DNA of 64,000 nt from Adiantum capillus-veneris (Eukaryota; Streptophyta; Polypodiopsida; Polypodiales; Pteridaceae), in contig CM043966.1 in assembly GCA_014529385.2 (NCBI GenBank), positions 92,446,087-92,510,086 of the forward strand, written 5' to 3'. A model generated the notes under the pieces. It was not told the origin of the DNA. It saw nothing but the letters and a program-made list of their open reading frames with translations, and did not search any database. The number at the start of each line of letters is the position of its first letter. Position 1 is the stretch's first letter. Shown one piece after another: positions 21,852-34,357 of the stretch. A program made the position numbers and the translations under genes.

Positions 21852-24160
21852 GTACAACTTAGCTTCAACTTTATATTTTGCACAACAAAGAACTTAGAGC
21901 TTGCGGAATCAAGTGACAAGATTTGGTTATAGCATCACTAGCACATTGTCTTAGGGTTATGGGAGCCCTCTCACCATCCACCCTCTTACAATGGTAGCCA
22001 AACAATAGCCAATGAATCACAAGCAACAAAACAACAACCTTCAATGAAACAAGTCACCTTATGAAGCTGAATGAGTTTGCCAAGCCAAATTGGAGGAGAA
22101 GCGTGAGCCTTTGGACATGAATTGCACCCAAAACTACCAATTCATTAATGTTGGGGTAGATACAACAATGGTAGGAATAATATCTTCTACTCGCACTCAC
22201 TCAAACTAGCTCAAGCTTTTCTATGCACCAAGGTGATGGTGTATAGAAAGCTTACTCTCTCTTTACAACCAAGATAGAACTGGCGTGTGGTACGCTCAAT
22301 CTAGTGTGCAATGGTATAATGATGTCTTTTACAAGGAGGAATGGGTTCTATTTATAGGTTTTAGAAGCCTTGATTAGGATTAAGACTAATCAATTTTATT
22401 AGGAAAGATCAAGGATTATGAATTTTTATGAATTTCAAATGAGAATGGGGTCTCTCTTTTCTCTTGAGTCACATGGATGTGGGCTCAAGTAAGAGAATTA
22501 TTGATGTGGTGAAAGGAGAGAAACTTCCATGGGAATGAGTGAATTTGGTTTACTTGTGCGGTTGCCTACTCCATATGTTGATAGTGTGGGTGCATTTTTA
22601 CAAAAGAAGTTAGTTGTTAGTGGTAATAATCACTAGAATTGTTAGTGATACATTTACAATGCGTAGGATGAGTCTATTTGATGAAGGAAGAGGGGTGAAT
22701 TAAAAGAGAATCATTGAGATGGTGAAGCTTTGAAGAAGCTTGAACTCACCCTTGTGTAGATTGTGGAAAAAATGACTGCTGGTCTTCTTCTTCTTCTTCG
22801 CTTCTTTACGCCGCCGCCACGGTTGACCACCACGATGAAAAGAGGATTTGTTGATGAAAAATCCTCAATTTGCAGAAGTTATCATGGTTAAGATGCTGAA
22901 TTTTAGATATTTTTAGGAGAGGTAAATGAAATTGTAACATAGAAGCAATAGAGAGAGACATGGAGAGGGTGTATGTATGTAGAGGTTCATAAAAGAACTA
23001 TAGGGATGAGAGAGAAGGGTAATGGTGAAGAGGGTGGGAGAATCCATGGAAATTTCAGGTTTGAGTGAGGGAAGGAGAGGGAGGGATGTGTAAGAGTGAG
23101 TAGTTGTGTGGAAGGGTGAGAGAAGACTAAGGGCTACTTGTGAGAAAAGTGGGCAGACTGGGGTCCACTCAAAAAATCATAGCTCACCGCTGGTAGCTCC
23201 AAAAATCATGAAAACATTTGAGGTGATTATTCAAAGCGTGGGCTACATTTTCTCTTTTGACCACCACTCCAAATTCGGAGTGGAGATAGGTGCCAAAATT
23301 CTCACTAAAAAGCCTGTTTTTATGCCTGCAAAAGTCTTTTAGTGGCCCCCTCCTTTGTTGAATTTGTACAATGCATCCAAGAGTGAGCCCCTCCTTTGTC
23401 ATATTATAATACAAAGCATCCAAGTTGCCCTTGACCCATGCATGGAGGAGGATTATTGGTGAATAAAGAAATATATACATGGTGGGACTAGTGTATGGAC
23501 TATTCATGGACTTTAGCTCAATGAGCACATGGTGTTAGAATAATGAGTAAAAATAATAATAAAAATATGGAGGAGTTATGGATATGGAAAGATATTGGAA
23601 TCATATGATATGGTCCCTCCTTGAATTATTTTGGGTGAAAGAGGAAAAGATATGCAAGTAAATAATATAATAAACGTAACCAATGAGTAGAAATCAATTT
23701 TTTGTTTTCACGAGGGTGAGGGTGAAAATGTGGGAGTGATTTGTATAAAGGAAAAATATGAGGTTAGAGTATGTACATATTGGTAAAAAATATAATTATG
23801 GTGTAATAGGATGAAACAAGGTGTACATAGGTTTAATAAAACACACACCTAAGTAGAAATATTTAAATAAAATACTAAAATAATTATAAAAAACCCCTAT
23901 ATTTAGGCCATATATACAATGAAATATTTACACACAAACAGGCCATAATATACTTTTATTTTTTCATTTTTTTATTTTTTTGGCTCAACTAGCCCAGTGA
24001 CTAGCTAGCTGAGGGTTTTTAAGAAGATATGGGAAAAGCCCGCTAACTCACACATGCCTATGTACAGTGAAATGGTAGGGATAGCCATAGCGTTTGGGTG
24101 AATTTCGTAGGGTGGAGTAACTTACTATGGCAAGTATGGAGAGCCGAAAAACGGCTATCA
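21527..24160 (-). repeat. T 3' LTR (2634 bp)
   Basis: Direct copy of 29740-32379, beginning TGATAGCC on the minus strand. Contains an uninterrupted (AG)n microsatellite at 21787-21847 and a CTT-rich patch near 22786-22800. Confidence 0.93.
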
Positions 24161-24176
24161 TTAGCCCTCCCCCAGG
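24161..24176 (-). other. T polypurine tract
   Basis: CCTGGGGGAGGGCTAA on the minus strand, directly before the 3' LTR start. Confidence 0.8.
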
Positions 24177-24188
24177 ATGATGGTATAT

Positions 24189-25844
24189 TCATGTACCATC
24201 ATAGAGCATCCTTTCCAAAGAGAGTGCTTCAGAGTCCTTGACGAGATATGAGACAGCGGCCTTTGGACAGATCTTTGGTAGATCCTTTGGTAGAAGGCGA
24301 CTCAAATAGGGCTTCAAGCGATACCCGTTTACCTTCCTGGAGTGCTCTTTACCATTCAAGGCCATAAGCTGATAGTAACTAGAATTGAAAGCCTTCTTGA
24401 CTATGTATGGCCCTTGCCATCTAGTTTCAAACTTGGCATCAAAACTATTGTCAAGTCGATTGTCATACCTTAGCACAAGCTCTCCTTCCTTGATGCCTTT
24501 GTCCTTCAGTTTCTTGTCGTGCGTTTCTTTCGCTTGTGTGGCTTTCCTCTTGTAGCACTCCTATGCTCCTTCTCTTTTCCACTCAAGCTCCACTAACGTA
24601 AGAAGTCGATCCATCCATACCTCTTGATGTAGAATGTGAAGCTCTTGACAATTTTCTGTGAGCAAGCCCTTCCTAAACCCTGGACCATTATCAGAAACAA
24701 TCTCCAAAGGTGTGCCAAATCTGCAACAAATGTGATTGTACACAAACTTGCTAACTGTCCTCTCATTCACTCTTGCCACACTTTGAGCTTCCACCCACCT
24801 AGTCATATAGTCTACAGCCACTAGAATGTAGAGTTTACCATTTTTTGTCCTAGGCAGAGGACCCATAGCATCAATGCCCCACTTTTCAAAGGGTCCATTT
24901 GCAAGAACTATTTGCCTCGGGCCATGCACCAACCTTCTATTTCCATTTATCTGACAATTGTGATAGCTTTTACACCAATGTTGAACATCCACATGCAAGC
25001 TTGGCCAAACATACCCCGCAAGCAAAATCTTCTTCACAGTTGATTCTTGGGAAAAATGACCACCACATGCCTCTTCATGCAAACCTTTTAGAATGGCTGG
25101 AATTTCCTCGATAGTTGGTACTCTTCTGCACACTTGATCCTTCCCTCTTTGATAGAGGGAGCCTTCTAGGAAGAGATAGAAACTTGCCTTCTTCATGAGT
25201 CTCCTCTTCTGAGCCTTCGTGAAGTCTTGTGGAAACTCACCCTCCAAAATGTAGCCAATAATGGGATCCAATGACTCCAATCCCTGGTATCTCGGTTGCT
25301 TGACAGCTGCTGCCACCATGATGACCTGCACTTCTCTCTCAACACATGTAACTGCTTGTTGTGCAAGTAAATCAGCATCTTCATTTTGTTTCCTCAGAAT
25401 ATGATATAGTTGCACTTCTTCAAATTGATTAAACATCTTACGAATGGCATGAACTTTTGTCCTTAAGCTTTCATTCTTGCCTGCCCAAATGCCTAAAATC
25501 TGTTTAACAATGAGAAGTGCATCTCCCTTTACGATGAGACGTTTTATCCCTTGGCCAATGCACATCTTCAAACCATGAAGTAGTGTGTCGTATTCTACTT
25601 CATTGTTGCTAGTTAAACCTAGTAGATTGACCTTCTCTTTCATGACCACCTCTCCGCTTGGGTTGAGCAACACTAGCCCTCCCCCTGCTTTCCCTGTGGC
25701 TCGTCGAAAAGCTCCATCAAAGAACAAGGTAAAAGCATTGGGAATACTTTTTGGTGGTGGCAATGGTAGGGTCTTTACTTGAGGCACCTTAATTTCCTTC
25801 TCATGTACCCTATAAGTGAGAATCCCTGCCAATTGTGCACGCAC
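24189..25844 (-). pseudogene. T second RNase H and integrase (one stop, core deletion)
   Basis: One frame with TAG at 24561-24563. Numbering from 25844, residues 38-165 form a plant-type RNase H with FDGA (Asp43), NNEVEYDTLLHGL (Glu84), GDALLIVKQ (Asp108) and NEDAD (Asp158). The integrase zinc module follows (His256, His263, Cys291, Cys297), then the core with WGIDAMGP (Asp325) and VSDNGPGF (Asp385). The third catalytic residue, the Glu of the YHPQANG region, is absent because the frame jumps from ELHILHQ to the C-terminal arm. After the stop, 24189-24476 carries the GPY/F region (RWQGPYIVKKAF). Integrase is therefore dead, while the RNase H residues are all present. Confidence 0.9.
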
Positions 25845-28481
25845 ACTATCTTCTACCTTGAAAGAGTATTAGAACTCTTGCAACTCCATAATCCACTTTC
25901 AGATCCTAGTACTAAGATTCATTTGAGATGACACCCAAGGGAACAAATTTTCTGCAGTGAGAATTACAAAAGGTTTTGGTAGCAGGTAGGATCTAAACTT
26001 TCTCACCGCAAACATGAGAGAAAGCATCATGAGTTCTGCTTCTGTGTAGTCTCTCTCCAAAGCATTCATGACCCTACTAGCAAAGTAGATGGGTCGTATC
26101 CTTGTACTGTGGGGATCTTATTGTAGCAACACAGCACCAATTGTTTCCCTTCCAACACTAGAGCTAACAAAGAATGTGTACTCCCAACAAGGAGGCATGA
26201 GTGTTGGTAGCTCTGACAAAATGACTTTAATGTTACAAAAATACTCTTCAAGCTCATCAGACCATGCAAATTCTACTTGTTGTGTCAATTTTTGCAAAGG
26301 ATGAAGCAACTCCGAGGCTAAGTGAATGAAGCGTGACATATACTTCACCTTCTGAATGAAAGAGATGACCTCCTTAAGACTCTTCGGTGATGGGAGCTCA
26401 ATAAGAGCCTTTGCCTTTGAAGGATCCACCTCAATGCCTTTATAGGAAACCTTGTGACCGAGCAAGATCACTTCATCCTCACCTATGTGGCACTTGTCGG
26501 GGTTGAGTTGACCTCCCATGTCGTAGAGCTTCTTTAAACCTTCTTCTACCCTTTGTAAATGCAATGATTTTGAGCTATAAATGCAGAAATCATCAATGAA
26601 CACCCTAATTGACTTTCCAAAGAATGCTTGAAACACCATGTTCATGAAACGTTGGAATGTTGCAGGAGCATTTGTCAGACCAAATGGCATGACTCTAAAA
26701 GCATAACAACCCCAAGGAGTGATAAAGGTTGTTTTCAATTGATCTTCCAATGCGATACCTATTTGAAAGTAGCCTGAGTAGCCATCACACACAGTGTACT
26801 TCTCATGACCAGCTACCTCATTTAGTATCTCATCCTGAAATGGGAGGTAAAAGTGATCTCTTTTTGTTACCTCATTGAGTGGACGGTAATCCACACACAC
26901 CCTCCACTTTCCATTTTTCTTAGGAGTGACAACAACGGGAGAGACCCACTCTGAATTCTCCACTGGATAAATGAAACCTGCTGCTAGAAGCTTTCTTACC
27001 TCCTTGAGTAAAGCCTGCTCCTTGATGACTCCTAGCCTTCGTAGCTTCTGAGCCTTAGGTGTAGCCTCTGGCTTCAACTCAATTTTGTGTTGAATAGCAT
27101 CTACTCCACGCACATCAGTGTAGTCTTTAGCAAAAAGCCTAGGAAATTTCCTTAGCACACATTTGAACTCCTCTCTTTCATCCTTTGTAAGTGTTGTAGA
27201 TAGCATACCTTCTAGCATTCTTTCATCTTCCACTTTTTGGTTCTCTTGGGAACCTACCTCCTCCAAACCTTGACAAGAGGTCTCTTGGTTGGTTGGCTTA
27301 AACCTTACCCCCATGACTTCGATGGAAGACTCCTCCTCAGTAATGCTGCCTCTACTTTCTTCTTCTGAAGTGTTATCGGTCCAACCTTCTTCCGTCTCAC
27401 TTTGAGATGATTCTTCATGGAGCTCCTCTTGGCATTGCTCCTTCATGTCAAAGACAACCTTCTTATGATTGTCGTTCCTGCAAATTAGCTTTCTACTCTC
27501 CCAATCCTGCAAAGCTCGCATTTTCATTAGCCATGGTCTCCCTAGGATAAATGGGTAACCATTTCCTTTGGTAGACATGACATAGAAATCCACTGCCTTC
27601 TTAATGCCAAAGGCCTCCAAAAAAACATTTTTATAAATGCCTACGCACCTAGCCTTGCTATTGTTTGCGATCTTGACCTTAATTTCAGGTGTCTCATGGA
27701 TGTGCATGCCTAGTTTTTGCATGAGTCCCTCTGTCATGATGCAAATTTGTGCACCCCCATCCACTAGACCTTTCCTAACCAATCTCCCTTTTATGTAACA
27801 ATCTAGCACAGGTGTAATGTCCTCATTCATTTCAGCTTGTGCAATTTTTACAACAGGCACACTCTCTTTTACCTTTCTCCTAGTGCTAACTGCCCTTGTT
27901 AAATCCCTCCTAACTTGTGGACATAATGCAAGAAATTGAGGCCATGAGATATCAGGACCCTTACCTCTCATGTCTTCCAACAGGTTGTATGGAGCCATTC
28001 CATGTCCAAGAGGAAAGTCTTGGAGGTTGATACGACGTCGAGTCCTCTTGGCTTCCTTGGTCTCCTTTGCCTTCTTTTCTCGTCCATGGTCACTTTGTGA
28101 TGTAACTCCTTCTTTCTCCTTACCTTTCCCTCGGCCACGCTTAATGCCATTTTCTTCCATGTCAACCTCTCTTGAATTTGTCACCTCTACCACATGCACG
28201 TTTGGGTCTCGCAAAGGTGGAACTCCTTGTGGAGGTGGTCTTGCTCCATTTGGCCTTTGTATAAGCCGTGGTTCTTGATTAGTTCCTTCACCTGCATTCA
28301 TCACTAGGTAATTCAAGTTAGGTCTCCCTGGCTCCCCACGGGGCCAAGGACAATTATACATCCCATGTCCAGACTCACCGCAATTCCAACATTGCAAGAC
28401 TCTCCTAGGTCGTGGGTCTCGCTCTTGAGACTTCTTTGCTTGTCCCTTTGGACCTACGGCTTGTGCAAGGTGAATTGACAA
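25845..28481 (-). pseudogene. T zinc knuckle, protease, RT and first RNase H
   Basis: From 28481 the frame gives a CCHC knuckle (Cys31, Cys34, His39, Cys44), a basic linker, and a protease with DGGAQICIM (Asp241; Gly replaces Ser/Thr) and FILGRPW. RT follows with VVVTPKKNGKWRVCVDYRPLN, MPFGLTNAPATFQRFM and FIDDF at 628-632 (Asp630, Asp631). The frame then meets stops at 26118-26120, 25899-25901 and 25869-25871. Between them the first RNase H still reads in the same frame (ALERDYTEAELMM). The frame overlaps the gag end and lies at -1 relative to gag, with no Met near its start, so it was probably fused to gag or reached by frameshift. RT motifs are intact, but the stops kill the polyprotein. 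Confidence 0.9.
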
Positions 28482-28498
28482 GCTGCTTAAAGATTCAT

Positions 28499-29203
28499 TT
28501 AACTCTCAATCACTTCCGCCGTTACCTCAGGAAGCTCCTTAGATGTTGATGCTTGTGACTTACCTTTGGGTCTAAGACCTTCTATTGGAACCTCCCCCCT
28601 TAAGCACTTGAGTTTCCTATATTTCTCAGCAGCCCTAGTTTCAGCTGCATCAAAGGTAGCAGGTGCACCTGCCTCAACTTTTACCTTAAGGTCAGGAAAG
28701 ATTCCGGCTATGAACCTCTCCTTCTTTAGAAATTCTGCACCATCACCAGGGTTAGCAACATTTCGTATCCATAGAGCCCAAAGACGTAGGAACTCTTGCT
28801 TGTACAAGTAGTAGTCATCTAAGTCTTTTTGCTTATGAGAAACAATGTCTTGCCATAATTTCTGAGTGTTTTGGGGATCAAAGAAGTATTTCTTGAAACG
28901 ATTCAAAACTTCCATGTAATTCCCTTTAACTTCCTCAGGCAAAGAGTCAAACCAAGTGCTAGCATCTTTCCTAAAGACCACCTCAAACATTTCTACACGT
29001 TCTTGATCAGTTACTATCCTCTTGATACGGCAAGACATCTTGAAATTCGCTAGAAATAATTCTGCATCCTCTCCAGGCTCTCCAAAGAAAAGAGGATATC
29101 CAGACATTTGGCGTTGTCTCTCCATTGAATTGATTTCAAAGTGACACGTTTTTGTTTTTTCTTTCTTTAAAAGATTTACACAATAATATTTTCTAAATTG
29201 CAA
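28499..29203 (-). CDS. T gag (Retrotrans_gag domain)
   Basis: 234 residues, with a likely start at the internal Met of MERQRQMSGYPLFFGEP. The Retrotrans_gag signature is clear: FLANFKMSCRIKRI, DASTWFDSLP, NRFKKYFFDP, QDLDDYY-like spacing and ERFIAGIFPDLK. It ends with TAA at 28499, 17 bases before the first counted codon of the next frame. The zinc knuckle that normally closes Gag is in the next frame, so either a -1 shift makes Gag-Pol or an indel has separated the two. The frame itself is undamaged. Confidence 0.85.
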   Translation of the reverse strand: MQFRKYYCVNLLKKEKTKTCHFEINSMERQRQMSGYPLFFGEPGEDAELFLANFKMSCRIKRIVTDQERVEMFEVVFRKDASTWFDSLPEEVKGNYMEVLNRFKKYFFDPQNTQKLWQDIVSHKQKDLDDYYLYKQEFLRLWALWIRNVANPGDGAEFLKKERFIAGIFPDLKVKVEAGAPATFDAAETRAAEKYRKLKCLRGEVPIEGLRPKGKSQASTSKELPEVTAEVIES

Positions 29204-29717
29204 TCTATTCTACAACAAAATAAAATTATTCACATCAAATGACCTATGATAATCAATAAGAGGCAAAATGACAGGGTTTGGTGATGCGAGAATTTCTCCT
29301 ACTCTTTGGGCACCAAACATGAATACCATACGTTGTTGAAAATGGATTTTTCTACTAATTGCAATGTTTACTCTAATGTGTGGAGTGAAATGAAAGGGAA
29401 AAACCTGTATTCCTGGGCCATTATCCATGGTCTATGCATGACCTAATTCTTAAAACAAAACAAAAATATAGACATCCAAACTAAGATCGTACCTAATGAG
29501 AGGCAAAATAAAAGGATTTACTGATGCGTTTATCTCTACCAACCTAAGAGGACCTAAAATTCTACGAATTACTCGCTGAAATTGCAACTTAGTACTAACA
29601 ATTATGTGTACCTTTTGCCTTGCAATGGGAATGAAGGGATCATACAAATTCTCGTGATTCATACAAGCTACTTGATTATGCTAAAGGTTGAGCCTTCACA
29701 AAACATACACAAGCCTG
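29204..29717 (-). repeat. T leader with a tandem duplication of about 235 bp
   Basis: The leader between primer site and gag contains two related blocks, about 29210-29428 and 29450-29662. Both translate on the minus strand into about 70-residue frames that share ILPLI, a preceding P-V/F pair, and a SFDV-or-SLDV motif near the end. The likeness shows both in bases and in residues. It may be a duplicated short upstream frame or just a duplicated leader. Confidence 0.5.
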
Positions 29718-29735
29718 TCCTCAGTGGGGGCACCA
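29718..29735 (-). other. T primer binding site (TGGTGCCCCCACTGAGGA)
   Basis: Reads as the complement of a tRNA 3' end including CCA, four bases inside the LTR at 29740. I could not identify the tRNA from memory. Confidence 0.75.
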
Positions 29736-29739
29736 AAAT

Positions 29740-29998
29740 TGAGGCGGTCCGGGGCGGGCAACAAGAAGAGCAACCTCTAGACACCCTTCAAGGCTCCCGT
29801 GCTGCTCAATGGGGCTGGGGCACAACACAACACAAACCAAAACAACAAACTCACAGCCAAATCCCAACTACACAAGGGGCACCACCTAGTTTAAGAGCGA
29901 ACTAGGACGCAAAAGAGGACAATCGTTAGAGCAACCCACAAACAAGCAAGGAATTTACACTAACCCTAACACCAATGGAACACTCTCACACACTAAAA

Positions 29999-30065
<67 letters not shown>

Positions 30066-32379
30066 GTACAACTTAGCTTCAACTTTATATTTTGCACATA
30101 AAGGAACTTAGAGCTTCCGGAATCAAGTGACAAGATTTGGTTATAGCATCACTAGCACATTGTCTTAGGGTTATGAGAGCCCTCTCACCATCCACCCTCT
30201 TACAATGGTAGCCAAACAATAGCCAATGAATCACAAGCAACAAAACAACAACCTTCAATGAAACAAGTCACCTTATGAAGCTGAATGAGTTTGCCAAGCC
30301 AAATTGGAGGAGAAGCGTGAGCCTTTGGACATGAATTGCACCCAAAACTACCAATTCATTGATGTTGGGGTAGATACAACAATGGTAGGAAGAATATCTT
30401 CTACTCGCACTCACTCAAACTAGCTCAAGATTTTCTATGCACCAAGGTGATGGTATATAGAAAGCTTACTCTCTCTTTACAACCAAGATAGAACTGGCGT
30501 GTGGTACGTTCAATCTAGTGTGCAATGGTATAGTGATGTCTTTTACAAGGAGGAATGGGTTCTATTTATGGATTTTAGAATCCTTGATTGGGATTAAGCC
30601 TAATCAATTTTATTAGGAAAGATCAAGGATTATGAATTTTTATGAATTTCAAATGAGAATGGGGTCTCTCTTTTCTCTTGAGTCACATGGATGTGGGATC
30701 AAGTAAGAGAATTATTGATGTGGTGAAAGGAGAGAAACTTCCATGGGAGTGAGTGAATTTGGTTTACTTGTGCGGTTGCCTACTCCATATGTTGATAGTG
30801 TGGGTGCATTTTTACAAGAGAAGTTAGTTGTTAGTGGTAATAATCACTAGAATTGTTAGTGATACATTTACAATGGGTAGGATGAGTTGATTTGATGAAG
30901 AAAGAGGGGTGAATTAAAAGAGAATCATTGAGATGGTGAAGCTTTGAAGAAGCTTGAACTCACCCTTGTGTAGATTGTGGAAAAAATGACCGCTGGTCTT
31001 CTTCTTCTTCTTCGCTTCTTTACGCCGCGGCCACGGTTGACCACCACGATGAAAAGAGGATTTGTTGATGAAAAATCCTCAATTTGCAGAACTTATCATG
31101 GTTAAGATGCTGAATTTTAGATATTTTTAGGAGAGGTAAATGAAATTGTAACATAGAAGCAATAGAGAGAGACATGGAGAGGGTGTATGTATGTAGAGGT
31201 TCATAAAAGAACTATAGGGATGAGAGAGAAGGGTAATGGTGAAGAGGGTGGGAGAAGCCATGGAAATTGCAGGTTTGAGTGAGGGAAGGAGAGGGAGGGA
31301 TGTGTAAGAGTGAGTAGGTGTGTGGAAGGGTGAGAGAAGACTAAGGGCTACTTGTGAGAAAAGTGGGCAGACTGGGGTCCACTCAAAAAATCATAGCTCA
31401 CCGTTGGTAGCTCCAAAAATCATGAAAACATTTGAGGTGATTATTCAAAGCATGGGAAAATTTTCTCTTTTGACCACCGCTCCAAATTCGGAGTGGAGAT
31501 AGGTGCCAAAATTCTCACCAAAAAGCCTGTTTTTATGCCTGCAAAAGTCTTTTAGTGGCCCCCTCCTTTGTTGAATTTGTACAATGCATCCAAGAGTGAG
31601 CCCCCCTCTTTTCTCATATTATAATACAAAGCATCCAAGTTGCCCTTGACCCATGCATGGAGGAGGATTATTGGTGAATAAAGAAATATATACATGGTGG
31701 GACTAGTGTATGGACTATTCATGGACTTTAGCTCAGGACTTTAGCTCAATGAGCACATGGTGCTAGAATAATGAGTAAAAATAATAATAAAAATATGGAG
31801 GAGTTATGGATATGGAAAGATATTGGAATCATATGATATGGTCCCTCCTTGAATTATTTTGGGTGAAAGAGGAAAAGGTATGCAAGTAAATAATATAATA
31901 AACGTAACCAATGAGTAGAAATCAATTTTTTGTTTTCACGAGGGTGAGGGTGAAAATGTGGGAGTGATTTGTATAAAGGAAAAATATGAGGTTAGAGTAT
32001 GTACATATTGGCAAAAAATATAATTATGGTGTAAGAGGATGAAAGAAGGTGTACATAGGTTTAATAAAACACACACATAAGTAGAAATATTTAAATAAAA
32101 TACCAAAATAATTATAAAAAATCCCTATATTTAAGCCATATATACAATGAAATATTTACACACAAAGAGGCCATAATATACTTTTATTTTTTTATTTTTT
32201 GTCTCAACTAGCCCAGTGACTAGCTAGCTGAGGGTTTTTAAGAAGATATGGGAAAAGCCCCCTAACTCACACATGCCTATGTACAGTGAAATGGTAGGGA
32301 TAGCCATAGCGTTTGGGTGAATTTGGTAGGGTGGAGTAACTGACTATGGCAATTATGGAGAGCTGAAAAATGGCTATCA
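29740..32379 (-). repeat. T 5' LTR (2640 bp)
   Basis: Partner of 21527-24160. The (AG)n microsatellite lies at 30002-30060. A 14-bp duplication (ggactttagctca) near 31722-31748 is absent from the other LTR. Confidence 0.93.
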
Positions 32380-32564
32380 ATAGCTTTTCTTCATGTTCAC
32401 TAGAAATGTTGCACTTGATCTATGATGCGCTGGGAACCGTCTCAAAGAATTGTAATCCCTACCTCCCTATTTATAGCCACTTGGCCTTGTAGGATTCCCT
32501 GTCCACTAGCAACTAGCCCTTGGCCCGCCGGTCCTTGACCTCGAGGGTTGCCCTTGGCATGACA
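32380..32564 (-). repeat. V 3' LTR, cut by T
   Basis: The minus strand begins TGTCATGCCAAGGGC at 32564, straight after the purine-rich AGGGAATCGGGGATTA. It contains GGCTATAAATAGGGAGG, a good TATA box in the V orientation, near 32466-32482. T is inserted at its far end. The last few bases should lie at 21526 and just below. The start is well supported, the end is not. Confidence 0.6.
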
Positions 32565-32579
32565 TTAATCCCCGATTCC

Positions 32580-34357
32580 CTAGAGAAGTGTTTTTGTCCT
32601 CAAAAACAAAGTGGGAAACTTCTTCCTATGTTTTCCCAAGTGGAGCCTTCTTCAGGTTGATCTCTCCACTTGACTAATACTTGTTGATGTACATGATGAT
32701 GTGTACATAAATTATGATAGTCTATGATTTTTTCAGGTTCATGTGGTTGGGGAGGAGGTTCAATGAAATCAACCAAAATTTGATGGTCAATGACATTGTG
32801 GTCCCCAAGCAAGAATTTACATAAATGACTCATATGAAATACTTGATGAATACAAGAGTGTGGCGATAGTGAGAGTTTGTAGGCTCGATCACCAAATTTC
32901 TTGAGTATTTTGAAAGGTCCACAATATCTCGGAGATACTTTAGGTGTTGGCCCAATCTTGAGACTTTTTGAACTCTGGCACACACAAAAATACCTCTTCC
33001 CTTTTTGTGAAGGTAACTTGCCAACGTTTCTCATCATAAGCATACTTCTTATATTGATCTTGCGCTTGTCGGATATTCTGACGAGCGAGTTTTAGCATAT
33101 CCATATGGTCTTGGATGAAATCCTTTACATGTTGGAGTTTTTCAGCTCCCAACCCCACTGTAATTGGTGACCTAGGTTGAAATTCGTACATTACCATGAA
33201 AGGACTACATTTAATTGTTATGTGCTTATCACTATTGTAAGAAAACTCAACAATAGGTAGATACTCTTCCCAATATGATTACTTCTTGCTAACATATGTT
33301 GTAGCATATTCTCTAGCACTTGATTGCCTCTTTCAATTTGACCATCTGTTTTAGGATGATATATTGTACTTAGGTTGAGTTGTGTATCCAATTGTTTAAA
33401 CATGTCCCTCCAAAAATAAATGTTAAAATTGGGATCATGATCACTCATAATGTTACTTTGCACTCCATACAACTTGTACAGATTGTCCACAAATAACCTA
33501 GCTAATTTTGGAGTCTTAATTTTTAATTTGTTGGAATAAACTTGCAGAGTTTAGTCAACCGGTCTACGACCACCCATACTAAGTCATGACCTTGTCATCA
33601 CTGGTTGGTAAACCAATAATAAATCCATAGAGATACTTTCCCATTTACCATTAGGAATCTCTAATGGATGTAAGAGACCTCATGTCTTTAGGTGCTTTGC
33701 TTTGTTAACTTGACATTTTTGGCAATGCAAGACATAGTCTTGGACATAGTCGTGTAACCCTGGTAGTAAAACTGTCATCATACAAGATCATAAGTGTTTT
33801 GAATGCCTGGGTGTCCTGCACTTGGACTATCATGACATTCATAAATAATTTGGTGCCGAATGTCCGCATCCATTGGTACCCAAACCTCCTCTTGTGGAGT
33901 AGGTACCCATCATTCAAGTGGAGCTAAGCGGCTCATTTTGTAGGGTGGGCTGCTAAGCGGTTTTATGCTTGCAACCATGTCTATGCCATATTGCACAGAT
34001 TGTGTCGGTGGTAATCCTAGTGGTAAATAATTAGGAAAAACATCTTGAAATTCCATTAACAAAGTTTTTTAATTGACTAGCAACTTTTGTTAGTAGGTGC
34101 TCCTCCACAGACTCGGCCTCATGCATTGTGTTTGCAACCACCCTTGCATGCAATGGTGTTTCATTTTTAAGTTTAGTTGGCTCACTAGTTTTGTTTTCTT
34201 TGTGCACACTTTCACCCTCCTTTTCACATATTGACACTGCTTGTTTAGGAACATTTAATGTTTCTAGCTGCAATAGAGCTTTGGCTACCTCTATAAGCGT
34301 TATGCTGAACAATACTTCCAAAAGCAAGGAGGCCAAAAAGTTCAAAAAGTGGGTCAA
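32580..34357 (-). pseudogene. V: integrase and chromodomain of an old chromovirus
   Basis: Frameshifted minus-strand fragments keep the order of a gypsy pol 3' end. Around 33700-33900 is the zinc module (CPRLCLALPKM region). Then come MSDHDPNFNIYFW (SDxGxxF core block) and STIYHPKTDGQIERGNQVLENML (catalytic Glu block) at 33218-33490, the GPF region (SPRYCGPFKILKKFGDRAYKL) and a C-terminal chromodomain (HHHVHQQVLVKWRD, STWENI) at 32600-33043. Upstream, 34031-34357 has a Lys/Glu-rich stretch of uncertain identity. Several frameshifts and stops show that V is older than H, N and T. RT and the 5' half are missing. Confidence 0.75.

Larger units (their letters stand above)
21527..32379 (-). mobile_element. 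T: Tat-lineage Ty3/gypsy element with 2.6-kb LTRs
   Basis: The LTRs at 21527-24160 and 29740-32379 are about 98 per cent identical by eye. ATAG flanks the element (21523-21526, 32380-32383). Genes on the minus strand are gag, then CCHC-protease-RT-RNase H, a second plant/archaeal-type RNase H, and integrase. The second RNase H defines the Tat group. pol is one frame from 28481 to 24189 broken by four stops, and part of integrase is deleted. T sits at the junction of V and W. Confidence 0.92.

Noticed and set aside
22786-22845. Coding exon around the GC-rich cttcttctt...gccgccgccacgg stretch
   Set aside because: It is inside the T LTR, repeats in the partner LTR and has no extended frame.
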